Below are positions 45,289 to 56,037 of a stretch of DNA of 64,000 nt, in pieces. Made by a program: the position numbers and the translations under genes. A model generated the notes under the pieces. It was not told where the DNA came from, made no database searches, and saw only the letters and a list, made by a program, of their open reading frames with translations. Each line of letters begins with the position of its first letter. The stretch's first letter is position 1. Source of the stretch: Beroe forskalii (Eukaryota > Ctenophora > Nuda > Beroida > Beroidae); contig WFMF01000042.1 of the NCBI GenBank assembly GCA_011033025.1, positions 434,501 to 498,500 on the forward strand. The letters run 5' to 3'.

Positions 45289-46568
45289 GGCACATTACCA
45301 CTTGTGCAAACCGCCGATTCGGCGCCTATAGGCGCCGAATCGGCGCCTATAGGCGCCTATAGGCGCCTATAAGTTTTTCGGCGCCGATTCGGCGCCTATA
45401 GGCGGTGCCGCTTTTTCGGCGCCTATAGGCGCCTATAACTGACATTTTCATTTTTCGGCGGTCATCGGCGCCTATAGGCGCCGATAAGCGCCGATAAGCG
45501 CCTATGGACCGCCTATCGGCGCCGTCGGCGCTTTTCGACCGCTTATCGGCGTTTATATCTCGGCGCCTATAGGTGCTCTATAGGCGCCTATAGGCGCCGA
45601 TATTGGATTTCTAGCAATCTATGTTATTCCTCTTTTCGATGAATTAAGACAGTCATGAACTGGCGAGGATGAGTTTTATTAGCTGAGCTCCGAGTCTATG
45701 ACCTATATTCATTGGCCTAAATTCTATAGGCGCCTATAGGCGCCTATAGGCGCCGATGAATTAAAGTAGTCCTAAATTGGCCCGCAACATCGTTGGGTCA
45801 GGATTAGGGCTAAACTTGGGGTTAGGGTTGGGTTAGGTTAGGGTTAGGCTAGGGTTAGGGTTAGGGTTGGGGTTAGGGTTAGGGTCAGGGTTAACCCAAA
45901 CCCTAACCCAAACCCTAACCCAAACCCTAACCCAAACCCAAACCCTAACCCAAACCCTAACCCAAACCCTAACCCTAACCCAAACCCAAACCCAGACCCT
46001 AACCCTAACCCTAACCCTAACCCTAACCCTAACCCTAACCCAAACCCTAACCCTAACCCCAACCCAAACCTTAACCCTAACCCCAAACCCTAACCTGACA
46101 TACCGTGAAACGAAAGCGCACGCCAATTTAGGACTGTTTTAATTCATCGGCGCCTATAGGCGCCTATAGGCGCCGAAAAAAGGCGGAAGAACACAGATTG
46201 CTAGAAGGCACAATCGACGCAAAATCGGACGAAGAAAGAGTATCGGCGCCTATAGGCGCCTATAGGCGCCTATAGGCGCCTATAGACGGTTGAAAACATA
46301 GGCGCCGATAAGCGGTCGAAAAGCGCCGACAGCGCCGATAGGCGGTCCATAGGCGCTTATCGGCGCTTATCGGCGCCTATAGGCGCCGATGACCGCCGAA
46401 AAATTGGAAAATGTCAATTATAGGCGCCTATAGGCGCCTAAAAGCGGTACCGCCTATAGGCGCCGAATCGGCGCCGAAAAAAACTTATAGGCGCCTATAG
46501 GCGCCTATAGGCGCCGATTCGGCGCCTATAGGCGCCGAATCGGCGGTTTGCACAAGTGGTAATGTGCC
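45289..46568. mobile_element. 1,280-bp foldback element with telomeric-repeat core and 8-bp target duplication
   Basis: Flanked by perfect direct repeats TGAATTTC (45,281-45,288 and 46,569-46,576); copy 1 of the LINE has a single TGAATTTC at the same place. The ends are inverted: GGCACATTACCACTTGTGCA on the left and its complement on the right, with arms alike for roughly 300 bp. The arms are built from the perfect palindrome GGCGCCTATAGGCGCC and its variants (GGCGCCGATAAGCGCC, GCCGATTCGGCGCC). A second inner inverted pair (about 45,724-45,780 and 46,125-46,180, sharing GATGAATTAAA ... GTCCTAAATTGGC) brackets the telomeric core. No transposase is encoded. An 8-bp duplication is compatible with Merlin, hAT, P-like or Mutator-like elements; the GG terminus would suit Merlin or Mutator better than typical hAT. 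Confidence 0.9.
45803..46096. repeat. Head-to-head telomeric repeat, (TTAGGG)n then (CCCTAA)n
   Basis: The plus strand reads TTAGGG-type repeats (with TTGGGG and TTGGG variants) from about 45,803 to 45,892, then switches at CAGGGTTAACCCA to CCCTAA/CCCAAA-type repeats until about 46,096. It is the core of the foldback element, not a chromosome end. The frames of PN, TLTQ and VRVWV repeats here are artefacts. Confidence 0.95.
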
Positions 46569-46848
46569 TGAATTTCAATGAAATAAAGAACTGCTTCAGG
46601 ACTGGTTCCCATAAAAAGAATTCTGATGGAACAACTAATCCAAGACCTCTGGTTGTGATCATGAAAAATGAGGAAATTGCTAAGTATTGGCATGATTTTG
46701 GAAGGGGTTATCGCATCAGAGGAACTGATTTTTGGGTCAATCCTGATCTTTGCCGGACTGATAGGCATACTTCTTTTTTAGCTCGTCAGGAACGGAGGAG
46801 CAGACTGGAAAAACGAGTTCCAGTACCAAAAGTAAATCAGCCATAACT

Positions 46849-49800
46849 CCTAAGTCATCAAGAAAGATAAGAAACAGTCTCCTGAATGTTTTCTATACAA
46901 ATGCTTGTTGTTTAACAAACAAAATGACTGAGTTGAAGCATCTCATATCAGTGAATCAATATGACATAGTTTGTGTTACTGAAACACATTTCTATGATGG
47001 ACTTACTAGGGCAGAATATGAGATTCCTGGTTTCAACCCTTATCGTGCTGACAGGAATTTCAAACTTGATAGGTCAACTAATTACAATCAAATCAGTGAA
47101 TGTGGAGGTTCTATCATCTATGTCAATCAAAGTATTGAGATCCTTGATTGTAAAACAGGGCCAGACTCTATTGCAGTAGAGTGTGACATTGGAAAAGTTT
47201 TGATTGGTTGTGTTTATAGATCTCCTCCATTGAACAAACGCCAAGATTTGAAGCTTTTAGAATTTGTAAAAGAAATTTTCACTGATGAGAATCATATTGC
47301 AAAATTTTGTTATGGGGATTTTAATCTCTCTCATGTGTCTTGGCAATCAGGTACAATGACAGGTATGAATGATTCTGTCAACAGTACAGTTTGCATGCAA
47401 AAACTGTATTTGGATTTTATTCATGAGTTGGGAGTTTCATGGTTATTAACATCAGAATCTACACGAAGGAGACTAAATAAAGTAACTGGTGTATTGAATG
47501 AAAGTTTACTAGACCAACTTTTGTTCACTGAAGAAAACCTTGTCAATGAATATAAGCTTGGTCCTCACTTAGGCAAGAGTGACCATGTAACTCTTACTAC
47601 AGAACTCAATGTATCACAGTCCTCAAAGTTAGAAGAAAACAAAGTTACAAATGAAGAAAGAAGATGTTGGTCTAAAGTAACCTCTGAGGAGATCCTACAA
47701 TGGTCACATGAAATATCCTGGAACTTAGATCCTGATGAAGTTGATGATATGTCTGTGAATGAACTATGGTCAATAATCTTTGAGAAATTGAATGTTATGT
47801 CAGATAGAGTTCCACTTCAAAATGTTACAAATAATATTGATATTAATTATAGTGCACCTTGGGTAAATAGATCATTGAAAAGAGCCATAAGAAACAAAAA
47901 TAAAGCCTGGAATGTTTTTGATGTGAATCCTAATGTAAGAAACTGGAGTTTAGCATTAGAGAAGCAACAATTATTTGAAAAGTGTGAATGCAATGCTAGA
48001 GTCAAATATGAGAAAAAGGTTACCAAAGACCTGAAGTATAACTCACGTGCCTTTTTCTCCTATTTGAGATCATGTAACAAAGTTAAAGATATTGTTACAA
48101 GGCTAACCAAACCTGATGGCTCACGCACAACTAATGACAAGGATACAGCTGATTGTTTGGCTGATGCCTTCAGTTCAGTTTTTGTGAGTGAGCCTCATGG
48201 TCCAATGCCTGAAAGTTGCTATAAAACAGACAATGTGAAGCAATCTGAAAATCTGATGATAACAGTTGATGAAGTGCGTAATGAGTTAAAAAGCTTGATG
48301 TCTTCAAGAGTTTTGGCCCAGATAAGATTCATCCAAAGCTATTGAAGACATTAGCTGAAAATAGTGATTTTGTAAGTATTATAACAGTTTTGTTTAATAA
48401 ATGTGCAAATGAAGCAAATATCCCTGATATTTGGAAGGAAGCAAATGTAGTAGCACTTCACAAAAAAGGAATCAAGGAATGATCCTTATAATTACAGACC
48501 AGTGTCCCTCACTTGTATTATTTGTAAAGTCTACGAAAAGTTTATTAGACAGCATATTCTTAATTATGTTGAAAAGGAAATAGTAGAAGATCAACATGGT
48601 TTTGTACCAAAGAAATCATGCTTATCTAATCTCTTAGAATCAGTTGAGTCCATCATTAGTTTGGTTGAAGAAGGTTTCCCCAGTTGACGTGTTGTTTTTA
48701 GACTTTATGAAAGCTTTTGACCAAGTGCCTCATTATAGGCTCCTCATCAAATTAGAAAATTGTGGAATAAGCTGTAATTTGTTAGCTATCATTCAAGACT
48801 TTTATCTAATAGAACAATGAGAACAGTAATTAGAGGAGAATATTCTGATATAAAGTATGTTAGATCAGGTGTTCCACAAGGATCAGTCTTAGGACCTATA
48901 TTGTTCATCCTCTTTATTAACGACCTGCCTAATGAAATTAAAATGTAACTAAAATCTTTGCAGATGATTTGAAAATTGTTGTAAATGCTATTAACAGTGA
49001 TAATATCAATGCTGATTTGAAATTATTGGAAAATTGGGAGGAAACATGGCTTTTGAAATTTAATGTTGATAAGTGTAAAGTTATGCATATTGATATCAAT
49101 GACAATCCTATGAATAATTATTTCCTGCACAATAGAACTCTTGAAGAAACATCTGTCGAAAAGGACCTAGGTGTTATGATTGATAATAGATTAAATTGGG
49201 ATACAAATATTAATAAGTGTATAAAGGATGCAAATAGAACAATTGCTTGGGTTAGTAGAAATGTAATTAATAAAGATATTGATATTATGTTGAGAATATA
49301 CAAAGCACTTATAAGGCCAAAGCTAGAGTACTGTGTCCAACTGTGGAGTCCTGCTGCTCACCATGGGAACTGGGCTACCATCTTGGAGCTGGAAGGTGTC
49401 CAGCGTCGTTTCACAAGACTGATAAATGGCATTGGTACACTCCCATATAGTGAGCGGCTTGACCAACTTAAATTGACAACATTAGCTGAAAGGAGGATAA
49501 GGGGTGATCTTATACAGACTTTCAAAGTTGTTAGTAATGAAGTAGACTATGGTAAGGACTTATTTAAACTTGGTAGAAGCAGAAGAAACTTGTTAACTAA
49601 TAAGTATAATACTACTTATTGCTCTAGTGACTTTCGTAAATTGAATGATAGTTTTATATCAGAGAGAGTCAGACCTTATTGGAACAATCTACCTAAATCT
49701 GTGAGAGATGTATCAAGTGTTAACTCTTTCAAGGCTAGTCTAGAATGTTATAAGAAGGATTGTGGTACTTTAAACCCAGATAACTTTTGGTATGTTTCTT

Positions 49801-49937
49801 GTTTGGTACTAGAAAAAATAGAGGGAAGTAACTATTTATCTAATAAAGAGAAGTTTAATGATTACCTGATGAGTAATCCGTTTGTGGCCAAACGAAAAGG
49901 GATAAATATTAGTCATTTATTTGCAGCATCACCTTGA
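46849..49937 (+). pseudogene. LINE copy 2 ORF2 (endonuclease-reverse transcriptase), frameshifted
   Basis: Open from before the ATG at 46,924 to 48,345, covering the whole endonuclease (DIVCVTETHF, YGDFNLSHVSW, SDHVTL) and the linker. It then breaks by loss of one A in an A run at about 48,290, with further single-base indels at about 48,463, 48,680, 48,802 and 48,943. The last frame, 48,969-49,937, holds the post-catalytic region (LKFNVDKCKVMHIDINDNPM, EYCVQLWSPAAHHGNW) to a normal stop. Copy 1 is intact at most of these positions, so the breaks are private to each copy: recent decay or sequencing error. Confidence 0.88.
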
Positions 49938-50695
49938 TTTTTATATTGATATTGAATTGATATTTTGTTAATCTTTTTCTCATGTCAAGTTCCTGTTTTC
50001 ATGGTATGATTGTATATATTGTTGTTTCTGGAAGGGTTTTTATCTTATAGCAGCTGACATGAGATATCTTTTGTGCATTCATTTCATAGGTTTTTAATTT
50101 GGAAATCACAATTATCAAATGCATGCTACTTTTAATTTAAGTTATTTCAATTCATTTCTATAATATAATATTGACTCCTATTTATTCTATGAAATGTTTC
50201 AAAATGTTATTGATAAATGGACACCTGTGTTTAAAGGTGTGTTCTTAATGTAAACCAATGAATTGAATATTGTTAAGATTTGTGATGGTTCAATACCATT
50301 AATTTTATCTTATCTTATCTTCTCTCTCTTAAATGTGTGGTGCATTTATGAATACCTACAAATTGAAGAGCTGTGCTGTCTGTTTGAGCTTGAAGTCCGT
50401 GATTATGTTAGATTGTAAGTAAATTATTTCATTATTATTTGGGATTCATTTAATACCAGTGTGTTGAAATTCAATTTCACAAAGTGCTCTAGCATAAGCG
50501 AGCGAGTTACAACAAATTAAAACACAAGGTTAATCGTCTTACTTTGTCAAACGTTATCATCTTGAGTCTTTGAGTGTGAGTTGGAGTGCTCTACCAGTGT
50601 TACCACAGGGAGCTTGATACCATTCATTTAATATACATTAAATACTTCTTGAACCTTAAGGTATAAAACCAACATTTGTCCCTATGGTTGTTCAG

Positions 50696-50807
50696 ATATG
50701 GCCAAGCCTGGCGAGCTTAGTGGATGTCCCTGCTGAACGGCATGTTAAACAAGGAACTGAAGCTGAGAGGTTCCGGTCATTCCGAGCAGCTATTGGGTCA
50801 AATGTTG
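50696..50807 (+). CDS. Candidate exon, unrecognised
   Basis: Preceded by GGTTGTTCAG and open in one frame (WPSLASLVDVPAERHVKQGT, then EAERFRSFRAAIGSN), with a possible GTATAC donor. Another candidate exon ends at 50,417 with a strong GTAAGT donor (YLQIEELCCLFELEVRDYVR) but its phase does not join this one directly. I do not recognise the protein. It could be part of a gene disrupted by the surrounding insertions. Confidence 0.25.
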
Positions 50808-51239
50808 GTATACCTACAAAGTGTGTTTCTCAACACAACCCCAGATTAAAGTAATGTTGAATGGCAAAGTCCCTCATGGTCTCATTAACTTTTTGAATTG
50901 AATGGAATGTCATGTTACCAGTTTCCTTGTTTACCAGTTACTCTAATAGCATGAACTCTGGGCAAAATGGTACCACAGGAACACGACAAAAATTAGCCTC
51001 CATTAGCCTCCATGGATGCTGAGTGGAGGCTGAGTGGAGCCTGAGTCGAGGCTAAGTGGAGGCTAATTTCAAAAATTAGCCTCCACGGAGGCTAGTGGAG
51101 GCATGAGGCTAATTTTTGAAAAATAGCCTCCACTATGGTGGAGGCTATTTAGCCTCCACCCAGCCTCCACTAGGCTCCACTTGGTTCCACTCAGCCTCCA
51201 CTCAGCCTCCATGGAGGCCACCCCTTCACAAAAGTTGAA

Positions 51240-52480
51240 ATCCATTTCCCATAGGGAGGATAAGGCCCAGAGCGAGGATAAAAATTTTTCTACCAGCAAA
51301 AATTTTCAAATTTGAAAAAAAACAAACAAAATTTGGTGATAAGTAGTGGAAAAATTGTGAAATTGTCATCTCTTTTTGAGATACATGCTATAAGACTTGA
51401 AACCAACAAACCAAATTAGGAAAACTAAGGATCATATTCGCTTTTCTGGGATCATCTTTGGTTGTCCAAGAGCAGAAAGGGATAGCTGAAAGGGAATGTC
51501 TTTGATAAAGCCGAAGATTATCACGATTGCTGTGGTGATGACTATTATTTTGATATTCAATGAGAACGAGGATTAATAAGCAGCATGCGTATGATTTTTA
51601 TCCATCAACAAATGTATAAAGGGCAAGACAATACATTATATGAAGATATGACTTCTTCAATTCAATTCAATTCAATTATATGTTTTACAGCACAATTGGA
51701 TAAAATATAAACTGCTTCTAATTATAAAGGAGGCTTTATCTAAATTGGATAAATTGATTGTCTATTGTCTTGGACAAGCGAAGATTAAGTGCAAATTTTA
51801 ATTGTGATACTGTGAAAAATTGGACTGAAATGAGGCAAATATCCTACTGAGACGGCAATTCCAATTTCGATTTGCTCCAAACGTCTGGCTTCTGGGAGCT
51901 AACGCTCCCACATCCCAGGCCCCGCCAAATAAGTTTTATTTTCGCTTCTGTAAACATTTCTCATACCAAAGAACTGATATGCTAATATATCAAAATTAGA
52001 CATGAATGACTGAATGACAGTAAAGTCTTAAGACGGCAATTTGTTCCAAATGTTTGCCTTCTGGGGGCTGCTGCTCCCAGACCCCCAACATTGCCCTTTT
52101 TAAATTAATCAGATACCTTGTTGAGCAAGTTTTACCTCAAAAATTGAAGTACCAAAGATGAAAAACCGAAGATGAACTTTCAATTTAGGGAGGATAAGGG
52201 TGGTGATTTTCAACTTATATGAACCTATGATGGAGGCTAAATTTTTGGTTTAGCCCACCCAAAGAACCTCCATTATCGGAAATTTAAAAAGTCATTTTTG
52301 GATTCTATCAGAAGCTATTTTGACAGTGCTAGTGGAGGCTATAGCCTCCAAATGGAGGCTAAAATCATGAGAAAACACAGATAATATGCTAGCCTCCACA
52401 AAATTAAATTTATGTCATGTTTTTACAAAAAGAGTACATTTTGTAACATATACCAAAGTTTCTAATCCAGCTAGTATTAG
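51240..52480. other. Centre of the 2.86-kb foldback element
   Basis: Mostly unique AT-rich DNA with no gene. Two related blocks of about 110 bp (51,848-51,955 and 52,030-52,115) contain palindromic GGGAGC-type stems (CTGGGAGCTAACGCTCCCA; CTGGGGGCTGCTGCTCCCAG). They may be a nested small hairpin element. Confidence 0.45.
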
Positions 52481-52494
52481 GCGCCACCGGCCCA

Positions 52495-53330
52495 CTAAAA
52501 CCACCAGCCCCCACAAAACCTCCACTCAGCCTCACTAGCCCCACTCAGCCTCCACTAGGCTCCCACTCAGCCCCCACTAATTCAGCCTTTAGCCTCCCAG
52601 CCTCCACTCAAGCTCATTAGCCTCCATCCAGCCTCACAACCATCCTCAAAAAACCAAGCCTCCATGGCCCAAAGCTAAGTCATGGTTCCACTGGGCTGGT
52701 GGGGGCAGGGGCCCTAGTGGAGCTGAAACTGAGTAACTAGTGAAGCTGATGGGGGCCCCAAATAAGGAGCCCTGTGGAGGTTAAAGGTCATGGAGGCTGA
52801 GGAGTTGGGGCTGGGTGGAGGTTAGGATGGAGGCTAGTGAGGCTAGGGAACCTAGTGGAGGCGTAAGTTGGACTAAGTGGGGGCCTAGTGAGGCTGAGTG
52901 GAGCCTAGTGGAGGCTGAGTGGAGCCTAGTGGAGGCTGGTGGGTGGTGGAGGCTGAGTGGAGCCTAGTGGAGGCTGAATGGAGCCTAGTGGAGGCTGAGT
53001 GGAGGCTGGTGGAGGCTAGTGGAGGCTAGTGGAGGCTAGTGGAGGCTGAGTGGAGGCTAGTGGAGCCTATTGGATCCTATTGGAGGCTAGTGGAGGCTGA
53101 GTGGAGCCTAGTGGAGGCTGAATGGAGCCTAGTGGAGGCTGAGTGGAGCCTGAGTGGAGGCTAGTGGAGGTTGGTGGAGCCTAGTGGAGGCTGAGTGGAG
53201 CCCTAGTGGAGGCTGGAGTGGAGCCCACAATGGAGGCTGAGTGGAGCCTAGTAGAGGCTGGAGTGGAGCCCTGGAGGCTGAGTAGGGCTAAGGGAGGCTG
53301 AGTGTAGGATAGTTGGAGCTGTCTGAAAGT
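52495..53330. repeat. 21-bp GGAGGCTGAGTGGAGCCTAGT array
   Basis: Begins in CCTCCACTCAGCC orientation (52,495-52,660) and switches to GGAGGCTGAGTGG orientation (52,690-53,330). The 52.5-52.8 kb part has distorted C, G and A runs, like the degraded block at 32.5-35.9 kb, so the base calls there may be unreliable. Confidence 0.9.
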
Positions 53331-53828
53331 TTGAAGCTATATATTGTTTTCACATTAGTACACATAAATCATTTTCAGCAAGAAATTTTGTGTTTTGTAG
53401 GCTCATTGATTTAGGCTCCTCAGCCTCCACTTAGCCTCAACTCAGCCTCCATTAACTCCATTAGCCTCCATTAGCCTCCATATGGAAGCTTAGGCTCCAC
53501 AAAATGACTTTAAATTTCCGTGGGCTAATGGAGGCTAATTCTTGAGTGGAGGCTAGTAGCCAAAAAAATTTGGCCTCCATGATCTGATGGAGGCTGAGTG
53601 GAGGCTGAGTGGAGGCTAGTGGAGCCCCAGGCTGGATGGAGGATAATTAGCCTCCATAGTGGAGGCTATTTTTCAAAAATTAGCCTCATGCCTCCATTAG
53701 CCTCCATGGAGGCTAATTTTTGAAATTAGCCTCCACTTAGCCTCCACTCAGCCTCCACTCAGCCTCCATGGAGGCTAATGGAGGCTAATTTTTGTCGTGT
53801 TCCTGTGGTACCATTTTGCCGAACTCTG

Positions 53829-53970
53829 TACCTACTACAGATGGATGCAGTCTATAGAATGCAGGAGTCTCCACTGTTCTACACACTAATTCTGATGCCA
53901 TGAGGTAATGAATTAGTGCTATTTGTCCTCATTTAATTACATTTAAGCATGTGAAGGGAAGGGTTATAAA
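53829..53970. other. Right flank of the foldback element
   Basis: Contains CTACTACAG followed by ATGGATGCAGTCTATAGAAT and a GTAATG donor-like site at about 53,903; an exon is conceivable (frame MDAVYRMQESPLFYTLILMP then stop) but unsupported. Confidence 0.2.
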
Positions 53971-53971
53971 A

Positions 53972-54115
53972 TAGATAGACACGCGCCTATCGGGTCCATT
54001 TTGGGATACTGCCCGAGGGCGTAAGCCCGAGGGTGGTATCCGGTTTTGGCCCGAGCCCGTAGGGCGAGGGTCTAAACCAATATGGACCCGATCAGGCAAG
54101 TGTCTATATATTATT
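53972..54115. mobile_element. Short hairpin element (MITE-like), about 140 bp
   Basis: TAGACAC ... ATCGGGTCCAT near 53,978-54,000 is inverted as ATGGACCCGAT ... GTGTCTA at 54,082-54,107. Inside, GCCCGAGGGCGTAAGCCCGAGGG and GCCCGAGCCCGTAGGGCGAGGG form further stems. GC-rich in AT-rich surroundings. Confidence 0.65.
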
Positions 54116-54234
54116 ATAGACCCGCATGAAAACTGCAGAGGGTTCTATAACAATTTATACATTTTAACATTTCAAGCATTGAAGATTTGAAGCAGTGCTT
54201 ATAGTGTTGAGACAGTTGCACTGCTCAAAATCGG

Positions 54235-54775
54235 TCAGTAGGAAAGATGGCAGGTGGAGAAGCAGTGGAAGGTATAGTAAGGTTAATAGGAACTCTGAAA
54301 GGCTGGAAAGTGGAAAGCAGCACAAGGTATAGTAAGGTCTATAGGAAATCTGGCAGACTTGAGGCCGAGAAGCAGCAGAAAGTAGAGTAAAGTTTGGGAA
54401 ACCTTGCAGTCTGAGAAGCAACAAAAGGTTTCCTAAGATTGGTAGAGACACTGGCAGGCTGAGATGTAGGAGAAGGTAGAGTTCAGTATGTTTGGAAAGA
54501 AATCTTATAGGCCGACAAACAGACCGCAGCAGAAGGTAGGTTACCTATTAAGGTTAGTAGGAAATCTGGCAGGTGTCAAGCTGACAAGTGGTGCTCAGAA
54601 GGTAGAGTAATGTTGATAAATACTTAAATATATGAAGAGTTTTGTGCTGTAAAAATTTAAAATTGAATTGAATTGAATTGGAAATCTGGCAGGTTGAAGA
54701 ACAGTAGAAGGTAAAGTAAGGTTGATAGAAAATCTGGCAGGATAATTGGCAGCAGAAGGTGGGGGAAAAGTTGGA
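54235..54775. repeat. About 48-57-bp degenerate minisatellite
   Basis: Roughly nine diverged units around AGGTAGAGTAAGGTTGATAG and GAAATCTGGCAGGCTGAGAA. The minus-strand frames are cysteine/proline-rich artefacts. A (TTGAA)n-like stretch (ATTGAATTGAATTGAATTG) interrupts it at about 54,662. Confidence 0.85.
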
Positions 54776-54779
54776 GCAT

Positions 54780-55690
54780 GCGACTGCTGCTCCTGTCACC
54801 TGTGACATCATCAATAGTCACGCTGCAAGGGGGCCTCACTGAGTAACGTATGTCCAATAATCTGGATTCTGGTCCTTAACCTGGACATAGAGGGTCAAGA
54901 GGGGTCTGGCAGAGCAGTGAAATTTGCTAGATAGGTAACGAACAGTTTACTGAACCATAACTTAAATACCGGTTAACCAGTGCTATTTTGCCCAACTGTA
55001 ACCGTAACTGAAACCGAACATTTTGATTTGAAGAAACCTTGATTGAACCGTAAGCGGATTTATTGAGAAATGGTAACCAATAGTTTGCTACTCTGCTTTA
55101 ATTTCAGGAATATGATTTAATATAGCATATTTAATAGTTATTTCGGAGTTGGCAAGCTTTTTAAGTTTAATAACAGTCCCTCAGCACAAATTCGTAACAA
55201 AGATGCTCTCAATCTAAAATCAAAGAAATTTTCCACAATTTTTTGAATTTTGTAATAACCTTCTCTAGCACCCATAATTATTTCCAGCAAAGTATGTCCA
55301 ATAAAGTTTGCAATTTGCATAATATAAATCTCATGCATTTCCTCGTGCAGTTGTGCACACTGCACAGTTGCTTAAGTGCATGTAATATATTTTTTTGAAT
55401 TTTCTGGAAAAATAAAACCAAGTAGTAATCTTAAATGCTCTTAAAATCAATTATCACACTGAATCAATGAGAAATCTTAGAGAGAGAGGCCGACATGTCG
55501 CCACTCCGAGAGTGGCAGATCAGCAGTGTTCTGGATAATTTGAAAAGCATATAGTATAACTTAAAACCCTAGGTAATCAATCCAATGATCCATCATTCAG
55601 ATCCTGTGATGTTGCGATAAATGCAGGACCTGACAATACTCAATTTCAATCTATTTAACTTATTTTGTAATATACAAGCTGTACTGTGCG
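54780..55690. other. Unique sequence with one unrecognised minus-strand frame
   Basis: A 75-codon minus frame at 55,365-55,138 (HTLLEIIMGAREGYYKIQKI and ASLLRICAEGLLLNLKSL) looks protein-like but has no recognised family or clear splice borders. The rest is AT-rich with no features. Confidence 0.3.
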
Positions 55691-55695
55691 ATTTA

Positions 55696-55881
55696 TTATA
55701 CTCTAATATCTAAATGTCCCAGTGTTCTCAAAATATCCTCTTTAGCTATTATTAGCTTAGTAGAAGTTATAATCAATTTCGTCTTCCCCTTCTCATAGTC
55801 CTCCCAGCCATCACACCTCCGTTCCCAGGATGCACTTTTCTGGGCACTGGAACAAGAACTCCGCAAAGTTCTCCGGATAAT
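55696..55881 (-). CDS. Candidate terminal exon of a minus-strand gene
   Basis: 186 nt from a good acceptor (GTTTATATTCCAG) to a TAA stop, 61 codons containing SSAQKSASWERRCDGWEDYE and LIITSTKLIIAKEDILRTLG. AATAAA overlaps the stop (55,692-55,697 on the plus strand as TTTATT), which would suit the 3' end of a transcript. Upstream exons would lie beyond the sequence gap at 56.04 kb. I do not recognise the family. Confidence 0.4.
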   Translation of the reverse strand: MIRRTLRSSCSSAQKSASWERRCDGWEDYEKGKTKLIITSTKLIIAKEDILRTLGHLDIRV

Positions 55882-56037
55882 CTGGAATATAAACATATTA
55901 TTCAATGCAAAATGACTAGAAAAAAGATCAAATTTGTGTTTGTTTTATTTTGAATCTAATCTTAACCAACGACTTAGCCAAAATCAAATCAAATAGGGGA
56001 AAACCTTAATAAAAAATTAATGAAAAAGAACAAAAAA

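Larger units (their letters stand above)
44785..46846 (+). pseudogene. LINE copy 2 ORF1, interrupted by a foldback element
   Basis: 5' part 44,785-45,288 (helical region and the VIINSIPEHGG core), then the 1,280-bp insertion, then 46,577-46,846 ending VPVPKVNQP. The intervening DNA is an insertion and not an intron: copy 1 has the uninterrupted site at 40,251-40,283. Confidence 0.85.
44763..50320 (+). mobile_element. CR1/L2-like LINE, copy 2 (5'-truncated, with nested foldback element)
   Basis: It starts within the PHD-finger region of ORF1 (CTTGCAGTCA, then slightly scrambled), so it is 5'-truncated as is typical of target-primed reverse transcription. It runs in the same orientation as copy 1 and ends with the same 3' UTR and ATCTT-type tail. 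It contains the 1,280-bp element at 45,289-46,568. Apart from that insertion and scattered indels it is almost identical to copy 1. Confidence 0.92.
50961..53820. mobile_element. 2.86-kb foldback element of GGAGGCT repeats with 8-bp target duplication
   Basis: Perfect 8-bp direct repeats GAACTCTG flank it (50,953-50,960 and 53,821-53,828). The terminal inverted repeats begin GGCAAAATGGTACCACAGGA and continue without mismatch for at least 50 bp into AGCCTCCATTAGCCTCC. Both arms are arrays of a short unit (GGAGGCTGAGTGGAGCCTAG / its complement) that switch orientation repeatedly. The centre (51,240-52,480) is less repetitive and AT-rich, with an internal near-duplicate starting AGACGGCAATT at 51,850 and 52,032. 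No transposase frame is visible. Confidence 0.88.

Noticed and set aside
45803-46096. Real chromosome end or ancestral chromosome fusion point
   Set aside because: The telomeric block lies inside an element with inverted ends and perfect 8-bp target duplications within a LINE, which explains it without a fusion.
45833-46142. Overlapping frames of TLTQ, PNPNPN and VRVWV repeats
   Set aside because: Telomeric repeat translated; no gene.
45289-46568. Intron in LINE copy 2 ORF1
   Set aside because: The flanks are 8-bp direct repeats with terminal inverted repeats, not GT/AG; the sister copy has an empty target site.
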